Assembly: GCA_951640165.1 (NCBI GenBank)
Contig: OX621252.1
Span: 30,649,934 to 30,713,933, forward strand
Origin: Pseudoips prasinana
Lineage: Eukaryota > Arthropoda > Insecta > Lepidoptera > Nolidae
Reading direction: 5' to 3'
Length of the DNA: 64,000 nucleotides
A program made the position numbers and the translations under genes. Below the pieces are notes generated by a model. It was not told where the DNA came from, did not search any database, and was given only the letters and a program-made list of their open reading frames with translations. Shown one piece after another: positions 41,001-53,000 of the stretch (positions are counted from its first letter, which is position 1; every line of letters starts with the position of its first letter).

Positions 41001-44000
41001 TGTTCCAACCCCACAAAGCAGCAACTTTATTTTCTCCATCATTCATTGAAACGTATGACTTTATTGTCGATGTTATTCCAGAATTTTTAATGCGATCTAT
41101 TTCAATGCCATTTATTTCGTATCTGATATCTTGAAACAAAAACATAACAGGGTTGTTACTGAACGTAATATTTTTCTTAATCGGTTTTCCATCTTTGTCG
41201 AAGAACTTTGCTTGACCCTCGACGTAAATTGAACTGGCTGATGGTAACACGTATATGTCTTGTTGGTGTATGGGAATTCTGATTTCATCGTTTTCTCTAA
41301 AGCTGTTAGTGTAGGGATTGTATGTGTGGACTTCATAGCTTTCAATCGAACTATTGAAGTGAGGTAATTCAGTAATTTGTAGTATATTCATACTTTAAAA
41401 CCTAAAGTTTTAAGAAAAGCTTTATTTGCTTCACTCAATTTCTTCACTTTTTTCTTACGTCTATGCTCCTTAATGGTCGTAGATGGAATAAGACGTTTGA
41501 TTTTCACAGGAGTGTTTTTATAATATACTATCATTTTGATTTTCGTAAATGAAACCGCGTAATTGAATATGTTCTTCACCAAAGTTAATACAGTTACCAA
41601 GTTGATCAACAATCTTAACAGATATAGATGGAATTATATTTTTGTTCACTGGGAAGTAAATAACGTTCTGGGGTATTTCTGTGTAGCCGTGACTTGAAGC
41701 AGTTTCAGATATGAATTCATGAACAAAATGAGTCGGTAATCCGTTGTAATATGAACCGTGCACAAGATCACATTCGATTCTGATTACAGCTGTTAAACTG
41801 CTGTTATTAACGGGCACATTCGGTCTTGTTTTTACTGAAAAGTATAGTAAACCGCACTCGTATTGATCAGATAAATGAAGAGGTGGTTGAAAATACGAGA
41901 CCAGTTCTGATTTATTTCCAGAGATGGTAACCGTTGTAGACATGCTTGCATACTGAACTCTTTTAAATGATCCTGTTTATTTTATTTCTTGATTATACCA
42001 AAAGTTCTTTAAGAAATTTAAACATAGATGTCCACAGTTGAAGGGGTGATCACGTTGTATATTTTCATAATTATATTGAATGTTAGAACCTACATATTTT
42101 ATAAATTCCTTTGGAGGTTTAAGATTTCCATAACTGTCGAAATACTCGACATAATCATTATATTTTGCATAGGCTACCCAATGAGAACCAGGATTTTTAG
42201 AACTATCTAAATTAATAACCCCGCATTCTTTTTTATATGGATATTTAGGGAGCTCATCTCTCATAAAGACACCTCTAAAATAAGGTATTCTATTTCCATA
42301 CTTTAAAATGTCAAAGTTAGTTAAGGCCCGTTTGGGTAGCCGATATCTTAGTTTTTTTCTTTTGATATAAAAATTCCAAGGCCGCCCTTATGTGGTTTAA
42401 GGTGTAGTCCTTTCCCAATACATAGAGCTTCAATTTTATCATTGTGTCTCCTCGATTCCTCATACAGCTTTTTAGCCATTTTGAATTCATTTATGGTTTT
42501 GGCAATACCAGCTACACCGCCTGCTAAAGCTCCCGCTGCTGATAATCCCGCAAAAATAGGAATCAAAGGTAGTACTCCCCCAGTTTTTGGAATAGGAATA
42601 ACACGAGGGAGCTTAATCGATGAATCATTAGCTAATTCTCTAGTAGCGGCAATAGCTAATTCTATAGCCATTTTCTTACTCTTAGGTTTTAATTTTTTCA
42701 TGTGTCTTTTTGCTTTTGTAATAACAGTTTTTAATTTACTTTTTAATCCTTTTCCAGATGTAACTTTTGGAGAACGCCTTTTCCTCAAACCAGAACCAGT
42801 TTTAATTTTTGCCGACATAGCCTTGCTTACTAAGCGTGCCGCGAGTTTTTCGCCCATACTAGCATCGGAAGCAACCGCTCGCTGTTGTGCCATTTTTAAC
42901 AAAATTAAATCAGCCTTATGTCGATCTTTCAAGTTTGATGACTTGTGATATGCAATATCGTGATCTTTGCAAAATTCGTCCAACTTATTTACACCGTTAT
43001 CTCCTTGTGCAAGTCTTTTTATTAATTTAGTACCAGGACCGCAGTAATTATATCCTGGTAAGTGCAATTCAAATGGTAAATTATTAATAAGCCAATTGAG
43101 AAGACTACTCTCTCCAAAACACATTATAAGACTGATGATTCCGGTTTGAATACTTTAATAAATAGTTATGCGATTCGAGTTTGTTGTTAATATTATTTAT
43201 AATATTACATTCGATTTATCAATCCAACTGCTTTCAGCTGAAGACAACCCCAACCATTTTACTAAAACTCTGTTACCTTTTCTTCTAAGAACTTTCTCAA
43301 CTAGATATACATTGGGATGTTTTGTTTTTTGAAGTTCTTGTGTATAAAATGCGCCTAAAATAGGGTGACCTCTGATAGTATCTTCAATTAAGTAAGTTAT
43401 GGGAGTTGTTTTTTGTATTTTACGAATTTTAAATATTTCTGTTGACCAGTTGGGAGTGTAACCTTTTTCAAATGTTCCTTTGTATTTACTGATACGCACA
43501 TAATCACCTACTTTGTATTTGCTTTTTAAATTATATTTTTTTAGCAACTTTAAATACCTTTCTAATATATTTTTTTTATTAATATTGTCCACATTAGCAG
43601 GGATTTCATTAATAGTGCGATGGTGAGTGTGATTGTATTTGTAAATAACATCATTTAGAGTATTATTTATCCAATTGTAATTGCCTTTTAAACTAAATTC
43701 CTTATAAACTTTAGATTTCAGTGTCCTGATAAATCGTTCAACTATTGAAGCCTTTTTTGTTGAGAAGGTTGAATAATGGTTAATATTATATGATTTCATA
43801 AGCTTCTGAAATTTGTTATTATAAAATTCTGCTCCATTATCCGTTTGCAGATTTTTAGGAACACGCCCTTTATCCAACAAAGTTTTGAAAGAGTTACACA
43901 CATCTTCTTTGGTTTTACTTCTCATTGGAAAGGCCCAAGCATATTTCGAAAATGTATCAATAATGGCAAGAATATATCTGTAATTTTTATTTTCTTTTGA

Positions 44001-47000
44001 AATTGACTGCATATCAATTAAGTCTGCTTGCCACAAGTCATCTATATCTTTCATGATAACATGTCTTCGTGGATAGTTCACCCTCGCATTTTTATGAATT
44101 TCGTTTACCACGTCAGCTTTGCTCATGTTCACAATTCAGTATACTTGTCTTGAACTCAGCTATTATACTGAATAAAAAGCATGTTATTATGACTATTTAT
44201 TATTTAATTATATCAGCTTCTTTTAATTCTTCGATTATTGATAAAATTTCATTATCATGGTTTGTATTACCAGCATCTCGGGAAGCAATTAATAATTTCA
44301 ATCTGTCAACCAGTTCGTTAGGATCATCCCAATATACCAAGTCTGTGTTATTTTTGTATTTCTTTAGCGTTGGTAAGTCTCCTCCAAATTTAGTGATAAT
44401 ATTATTGTTTAACGATTCAGAAAACAATGGTCTAATTATTTCACGATATTTTATACCTTTATCGCCTCTAATTTGTCCATTAGAATTGAAATCTCTCTTA
44501 TGAGCATTTGTATAATGCAACATGTCTTTATAGACAAGCTTATCTTTGCTCGATATTAGTTTCAAATCAGGTTTTCTTCGAAGTAAAAGTTCTTTTAAAC
44601 CAGGGGTTAAATTGTAGCTTTTGTCACCAACTTTAATTAAAATGACATTGTCATCATTCACGCTATCTATTTTAGAAAATGAAACCATTGAATTACCCAT
44701 TAGTAATTTTTTATTTGCACTCCTTATTCCAAATGGTATATTTACCCCATCATAAATATCATGGATATCACAGCCCTCTAATGACATTTCTAAATCTTTC
44801 AGTAATTCTGTCTGGGGAGACTTTTTAACGAACTGTACAGAATTCAGTTCTGGATCGCAGCATTCTTCAAACTTTGTAGATGAGCTAGTATTAATGTCAT
44901 CCAATTCCATGTCTTCAAAATTAGAGCGTGTATTTTCTAAATTTTGTATTTTTTCTATTGTTTTGTTCGAATCAACTAGGGTTTTAAGGGGATCTGTGAC
45001 AGGTTTTAACATTTTGTTAAGTGACAAGTTCATTGAGTGTTCCTGGTTTTTAATTTGCTTTATTTTATTCTTTATGGAGTCTACAGACTTCATTAATTCT
45101 ATTTTAATATTTTTCTCCATGTTGTGCCTATTATAACAACTGTATGAAGCTAAAGAACAAATTATACTGAATTTGACTTTGCATGTTAATTACTTATATG
45201 TACATATCAGTCAGTCAAATTTAAAAAACATATCAAAATTCTGTCTGTACCTCCCGTTATTTAATGACGATTCTTTATTAATAAGTAGAAAATTATAAGG
45301 TTTACTCCAAACAGTTTGACAAAGATTTCTGAACTCTTTCCATTGTAAATCAGAACTAACATGCTCTTCATAAATATGCTTTAAATTCACATCATCTTGT
45401 TTGAATATAATAAGAAAATTAACATTATCACGTAACAATTGCTTCGGAATTTTAGAATAAGTTTGAGATAAATAGAAACAATCTATTTGTTTATGTCTAC
45501 CCATGCAGAAATAATTGCGGATATTTATTTGATTTTCACAAGCAACATCATCGAAAATAAATACAGAATTTGTTAAAGCTTCACTCGGAGATATGACATC
45601 TTTATCATCATTGAACTCGTAAAAGTTAATCTGTGGCACTCTTTTTAATACTTCGGTCAAGAAACGATATTTCGGTTGAAAAGAAGTTTTCGAGTAAAGA
45701 TAAAGATTTTTAAATTTGAGTCCATTTTCATGCAGTAGTAAACTAATCATAACATTCGTTTTACCACAGTTTGATAGACTGCATATTATACAGCGCACGA
45801 TATTTGGCAATAAAGCGCTATGTCTGATGTGTTGATAACAGTCACTTAATCTTATATTATTAACACTGAGAGATATGGGTTGTTTGATCAACTTCATAGT
45901 GTATATTAACCTTATTACCACTTATAGTACACTTATATACTCGTTACTACGAGTACATCAACCTCATCATAAAGCAAGCATGAACTTAAATTTGATGATG
46001 AAGATGATGTTTAGGAATAAAAGTCCATTGTTTGAGACATAACATTTTATTATAAGTTCATAGTAATAGTAGGCTAATATATTTATTTATAGTACATACC
46101 TTATTCTAAAGTAATTATCATACATCATTTCTATACAATACATTAATTTATTCTTATTCTAGTATTTTATATCATATTTTCAAATAATAATAATAATAGT
46201 TTATTGTGGAACAAAAACATACATAACAATATTACTTAAAACGAAGATAACAGCAATAGTATTATGAACTGTGTTGCTGCTATAAATAAATATAATTTAG
46301 AACAGGTGGATTACATATTAATTGGTTCTTAATTTAAACGTAATAAGAACAAAAAAAAAACAAGTTTAACGAACACTGGTTTAGATCATCGCATCACAAT
46401 ACCCCCAAGGCAAGGTGTGGATGCCATCTGAAAGTATCTGAATCTTGTCATCGTTTCTATTTAATACTTGTTTACTAACTTGTTGTGAGTACAATATATG
46501 TTTGATAGATCTTATCATATTCATGTTTAAGGATTGACTTTTATCTAATAACAAAGAGTCGCTATAATCTGTTAGTTTTAAATGCTTTGTGACAGACTTA
46601 GACATACCTTTCGCTTTTGCTATTTTTGTCTTCAAACTTTCAATACAATAGAGTTTTGCTCTTAAGCCTATAAATTCTGTAATCACATCACCCCCCATTT
46701 CATCTTTAAAAAGGCCAGGGATTTTTGAGTTGATTCTAGGTATGCCATATTGATTATCTACTGGGAAATTACTAGTATCAAATTGTGTTATATTTTCGTG
46801 TATATCATAATAAAAGTCGTCTGTATGGATTACATAAAGTAAACTATCGGTATCTGTATAACATAATTCAACTTTATCTCCATATTTCTTTTTTATAAAA
46901 TCATAGTGAAACTGATAAAGGTGCTGTTTGGCGTACTCCAGAACTGTAAATCCGATGTAAATTGGTCGGTCTAATATTATTTTATCACGATTCAATTGTA

Positions 47001-50000
47001 TAGCTACAAAATCTTCTGCAAATATTGACACACTTTTTAAATTAGGTTTCGAAATCAATTTTTGTGCACATAGTTTCTTATTCGTGAAGTTTGTTTTATC
47101 ATCCCATTTGGTTACCAGTTTTATATCTACTTGTTTCCTTTTATTTTCTATAGTTTTACCAAATATTGCATTATTTAGAAGTTTAAAAAAATCTTTTTCA
47201 AAAGAAGTTTTAGATGCCATACGTCGATTAGTATTAAGATCTATATATTTCTTTAAGAAATCATCTTGTCTAAAGGTTAGTATGCGATGAACTTTTTTTA
47301 AAATCAAACCATTTTTTATGCATTGTTTTAAATGTACGTAATGAATAACATAATTTGATTTATCATACAGATTAGCAATTAACTTAGCTGATTTCCCTCC
47401 TGGGGGTATACATTTATCTGCAGCAAATGGTAAGTCTTTATGCTGATCATGAATACAATCCGGGTAATATAAATCTACTTCTAAAATAAAACCATACAAA
47501 CTGTCATCTGATACATGCAATACATTAAAGCTATCAATTTCATGCTGAGTTAAAAATCTGAACTCTGAAACAGGCAATTTTTTAGTCATTGCATAACCGT
47601 AAAGATTATTGCAATCTAGATATATCAAATAACTCGAGGGTTTTAAATCATTATAATGAGGTAAATACTTATTATTTGCCTTAACATGACGGAGGAAACA
47701 TTGTGCCAAGCCCCCTCGTATACCTTTTTCAATAAATGTATAAATTTCTAAGTCACTAATGAGCTCTAATTCAGCGTTAGTGTACAGAAGCATAGCGTCC
47801 CAGCTCAAACTAGGTGAAGTCACATAGTGAGCGGGATCCAGTTTGTAAAAATTTAAACTTGTGTCTCTGAATTTTTCAAATATGTCGCATAACAACAAAA
47901 CATCACATTTCAAATACAGATCACTGTATTCACCAAGCGTTGTTATCTTAAAATTGTTCCAAATATCTTGAGCGTGAGCATATTCGTCATCTGATAGAGA
48001 TTCCATAGTTAAACTATTATAAAAACTGGATTTTGGAGGTAGTTGATTTTCATCAAATTTTGACCAATCGTCCATATAATCATATGGATAAATACCTTTC
48101 TTACATAATAAATTAAGTTTAGTTTTGTCGGTAAATTCTCTTGACAAATAAACAAAATCTTTTTCTGACAAGCTTTTACTTAACGAATCTAAGCTTGAGC
48201 TAAGAAAATGAAATGAATCAATAAACTTAATCTGTACTGAGCGAGTACCTTTTTTTGTCATTATTAACTTGGTTATTGTAAGATATTTTTCTTTTGTTTT
48301 TGGTATTATTTTAACTGAACCTTCATAATTAGCCAACTCTCTAATAAATATATGCGAGTCATAACCACTTAGATTATGAAATACCACTGGTATGAATGGA
48401 CACACTTTGTACATCAAATTACAATGTGAGTGAGCTGCCCCTCTATACTCGGAAGTAATATGATCATGATCGTGAACTTTGTCTCCGGCCAATAACTGAT
48501 TACATATATGACACTTAGTTGCATTTTGATATTCTCGTTCTTGATTATAAGTTAAAGGTTTCATTGATAAATGAGTGGACATAATTTTGTTTATTCGTTT
48601 AACATCTTTTACTAAACGTTTTAAAAATACTTTGACACAATCTATGCCTCTGTACGTGACAAACTTGTTAAGTTTATTATCATGCAAACAGCATATGTAG
48701 TATGCGAAACTTGACGGCTGATGCATTTTTAGCGTTGTAGTATTTTAAGAGCTATTCTCATTACAATTTATTAACAAGCTCTCAAAATCAGCATAAATAA
48801 TAAAATTAATTTTAAGTTGTCTTTCATAGTGTTTAAATTTCAATATGGTATTTTTTTCTGGTAATATAGTCAATATTTTAGAACAAGAATGAGATGTGTA
48901 CTTATTTTCATTTGTAAAAAACTGTAAACATGAATCACATAAGAAAACTTTGCCATGATGACGAGTAATCTGACGTCGCACTAAACGTATGAGATCTTTT
49001 ATTAAACAGTAATGTCCTTTTCCATTCCGTTCAATATATAATAAATTAATATGATTTTCCTTTTTCTTATTTGTCATATATAAAGGTCCAGTGACAACGT
49101 ATTTGTTGTCTAACCCATATATGGTAATACTTATTGTAGGATTTATCAATTCGAAAAGTTTGATATCATTATAAGAAGGAGGTAATGACATTCCTTGGAT
49201 ATTAAGAACTTCACTATAATGAGGATAAGACGCCGTTCTGCACACATTATTTGTACGAGGAAATAATGCAGCTACAACGCACCATAAGAAACAACACTCA
49301 TCATTATTACGTAAATTCAAACAACTTTTAGTATTTTTTATAACTGATGGCAACTTTAAGTACGTGCCACCACTCATGGGACAATATTTACTTATATTTA
49401 TCTCAATATAACTTAGCGAAAGATATGTCCAACCTGACTGCACGTGTTCAAATTCAGACATCTTCCGTATCAAGATATCAATTTTATTTAAAAAAAAGTC
49501 ATTTATATCAGTATTTTTATACATAATATCATACTTAGTGTTGAAAGATTTCAATTCTAGTTGTTCATGGTCAGATTTTAGTAAAATAAACTTAACAAAA
49601 AGCTCAAAATTTACTTTTATGCAATCATACTTGTTCAGTATCATAGTAATTAATTTATTAACATCTGGAAGCACTGAATTCAGAATCGCCTCCGGTGTGA
49701 GGTGCTCGGCATCCTGTCTTTTTTCATATACCTGAGTATTACTAGGGATCGCCTCGCATGTGAGATGTTCGTCATCCCGAGTTTTATCTGTCTGAGTTTT
49801 ACTCGGGATCGCCTCACAAGTGAGGTGCTCGTCATCCCGAGTTTTATATGTCTGAGTTTTACTCGGGATCGCCTCACAAGTGAGGTGCTCGTCATCCTGA
49901 GTTAAGTTCAGACGAAAAGTTACAATTCTGTTTTTAAATGCTGTTGCTACAATAAAAATATTTTTGAATTCAGTTCTCAATAAACTATTAGTCTTGTGTA

Positions 50001-53000
50001 TATTAGTTCTCATATGATATGCATACTGATTTCGTGGTATTTCAGTTTTACATTGTGCACAAGTCATAATTGTACTACATGATCTTGTGAATGGTGTTCT
50101 GTTTTCTCTGGACTGTACAACTGTGAAATAAAAACATACGATATAAGTAGAATACCTATATATTATTTAATTTATTAAATTGACTACACTTTTTTACATG
50201 TAATTATTAGGATCACATTGCATAGCATACAGACAAATTAAACAATACTATAATAAAAACGTTAAAGTAAGAATTTATTAAAGAAGGTTACCGGAAATTA
50301 CTAGGATTATTATATTAACATAATGACAAATTAAAACTTAATAATAAGAATTTATTAAAGTCACTGGACAGTTTTTAAAATCTTTGTCGACTGAGGACGT
50401 AAATGCTTTTAGATGGCGCCACATCTCCGTATCCGTATCAGTTTTTGTTTTGATCGTAACGATTGAGTGACGCCACCTATTTACCGGTGGTACACTTGCG
50501 ATCTCCTCACAATTATAGACCTTTACTTCAACGTAATACGGTCCTTGTTTTGTCTCGCTGATTTTTCGAGCATAGCCTTTCTCAACTTTCTTAGTATAGT
50601 AAGAATAAAGAGGAGGCGATGTTTTACCGGCTGATGTGGACGGCTTCAGTGAATCATCCTCTTCGCTTTCACTGCCGAACAGGTCTCGTGCCGTTAACTT
50701 ATTACCAGTCAACGGTATCGGATTTATTCGAGGCTTCTTCGATCCGCGAGGCTTAGATCCACATCCGGCAGACGCTTTGGAACGCTTGTTTGCAGCAGAT
50801 TTCTCAACCCGATGCGATGATGCCGTTTTCTGCTGCATCGGCTGTTGCTCGGTATCTGATTCTTCTCCAGATGAGAACAATTGAGGCATTGAAGATGGAG
50901 ATGACTTGGACCTAAAACAATATATTCAAAATATTATTAAAAATGATAGCAAATAAGTTATTGAAGGACTCGCTAGGTTAATCTAATGTCATATTATAAC
51001 AATACAGGGAAAATATAATTTGCTCATTAGAATTTCTGCTAATAGCTAAATCGAATGCAATATTAATTTTATTTGTACAAAGTTTGTACTACAATCAAAC
51101 TCACTTTGATATTTATAATATTAGTTAGGATTAAATAAGTTCTATATATTGAATAATAGTATGTACACATGACACATTTGTAACTCATTATTATTTAATA
51201 AAATAATTAAAGTTAACTTACATTTTTCAGGTTGAAGCGTAGCTAGCGTGTAGGTGTTGATTCTTTCCCTCGTAGAGAGCAGTTTATGATTTGGCTAAGA
51301 TTCTTGCACATTATATACAGCAAAATCCATATGATGTTCCTCCAAATATGTAAAGTCCATGTGTAAGCAAAACAAGATATCCTATGACTTAGAATTATAC
51401 TACACAAATACCACGACTTCACTTGTCCTAAAAAATGCTAAACATACATTTACTTACACATATTGAACAACAACGAACATACAAATATTCCGATACCATA
51501 ATCATTATTGCTATATTGTTTTGATTCGTCTCCTTAAAAAGAATTCAGCTTACGGTGCAACTTTGATATACTATTAACGTACCATGAGTTTGCTTGCTTA
51601 ATTATCTAAATAAAATGTATGAAAACGTTTACCGTGAACATAAGGGCAGTAGTATTATTTTATCGATATATATTTATGATAAATAATAAAATGATAGGCG
51701 TCGTAATGTCTTACGTTTCCTATTTCACTATACCATTTTTGGAAAAAGATATGATATCTAACTTAAAAATGTGCGATTTTGAACTCTATCCATAAAATTA
51801 AATTAGGGTATATAAATAGAGAGAAAAATCTTTTAAAATTTATTCCAATTCTATACTTGACTGTTACAACTGGCTTGATCGTGTATTATTGGTAAGTTTA
51901 AATATTATTCTTCTCTCATATTTTATCCAGCATTATTATCTGACAGTATAATCGATGTTTAATACTTAAAGGTCTGATACATGTTTATTTCTATATAACA
52001 CTATGTTTCAACCGCAATTGTTGTTTTGAGATAGAATATCGGTTAGCGAAATACTAATTTAGAGTATTACTTTCCAGGTGTTTAACAAAGTCGGGACATA
52101 GAATTAAATATGTCACACTCACCATCCTACAGTCCTGTTTTAGATAACATTAACCGAGAATGTGATGTAAGTATCTAAGTGATCATTGATATTAGCAATT
52201 GAATTCATATTTGATGCTGTTTAATAGCATCAAATTATTCATTATTTCAGAATTCGTTCGAATGCTCCGATCCAGTTCTTAATCCATTTTACTATGCTCA
52301 AGACCGAGAAAGTTGGTATGCCGAAGAGGCGGAAAAAGCATGTGAAGAGAGTAGACAGCAAAAAATACAAGAGAAAAAAATAAAGAAGAAGAAAAAATCA
52401 AAACCTTTTAAAAACACATCCTTTATCACACGTAAAGAGCCCGGGCATGTTCACCGAATTATAAAAATAATTGTACATGATGTGGAAGGTCGTCAGATGA
52501 ATGAAATGGACAGTGACCCTGATAGTGCAAGCGTGAATATACAATATTTAGTCCGTAGTGATATTGATGACATAATGACTGAAACCGAGTATTTAGTTGC
52601 TAAAATAGTTAAAAAATTAAGTTCAACTTCATTTACCTAATTGATATTTAAAATAGACGTATAATAGTTATATCATTATTTGTTTTTTAAATGGTTAGTA
52701 TATACTGTAAATATTTATTGTAAATAAAAGTATTTAAAATATACTTAGTACCTTTTATTTGTACGTCATAATATTTAAACTAAATCTTTACTACACTGCA
52801 TATATAAGGCAGCGCGATGAACAATGGCGAGCACACTTCATTTTTGTTAGTCTGCCGTATCGAATATCGAATAGACTATACCGACTGTTGCTCCAATTTC
52901 CGTGTCATTTAATTGTTGAATAAATGTAATGATAAATTATAATGTACATAATTAAGGATGTTCAATAAGATGTTTCATATTTATATTGAACATTTAAATT

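Larger units (their letters stand above)
46381..50067 (-). pseudogene. polB: Protein-primed family B DNA polymerase, one in-frame stop
   Basis: Two frames, 50067-48745 (440 codons) and 48726-46381 (781 codons), are in the same phase. They are separated by one TAA at 48747-48745 and six further codons. The N-terminal part has C2H2-like and CC-HC zinc modules ([28 protein letters not shown]), a 20-residue repeat array, and exonuclease motif I in IYADFESLL. The second part has exo II ([12 protein letters not shown]), exo III ([11 protein letters not shown]), polymerase motif A ([12 protein letters not shown]), B ([14 protein letters not shown]) and C (CYTDTDSLL). All catalytic motifs are retained. 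The stop falls just after exo I, so full-length enzyme needs readthrough or another copy. Its role is to replicate the linear element from protein-capped ends. Confidence 0.9.

Noticed and set aside
41535..41612. Longer start for the small basic ORF
   Set aside because: It would lie wholly inside the penton gene; the internal ATG at 41534 gives the conserved part and a small overlap.
42442..42948. 168-codon plus-strand frame in the Polinton
   Set aside because: Antisense shadow of the PLA2-domain gene, whose motifs and neighbours are convincing.
44069..44503. 144-codon plus-strand frame
   Set aside because: Shadow of the integrase start and the 306-residue gene; no promoter or domain.
48745..48747. 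Intron hiding the polymerase stop
   Set aside because: No plausible donor and acceptor around the stop keep the frame; a simple nonsense change explains it better.
49681..49908. CRISPR-like array
   Set aside because: The 60-base units are contiguous coding repeats without spacers, in a eukaryotic element.
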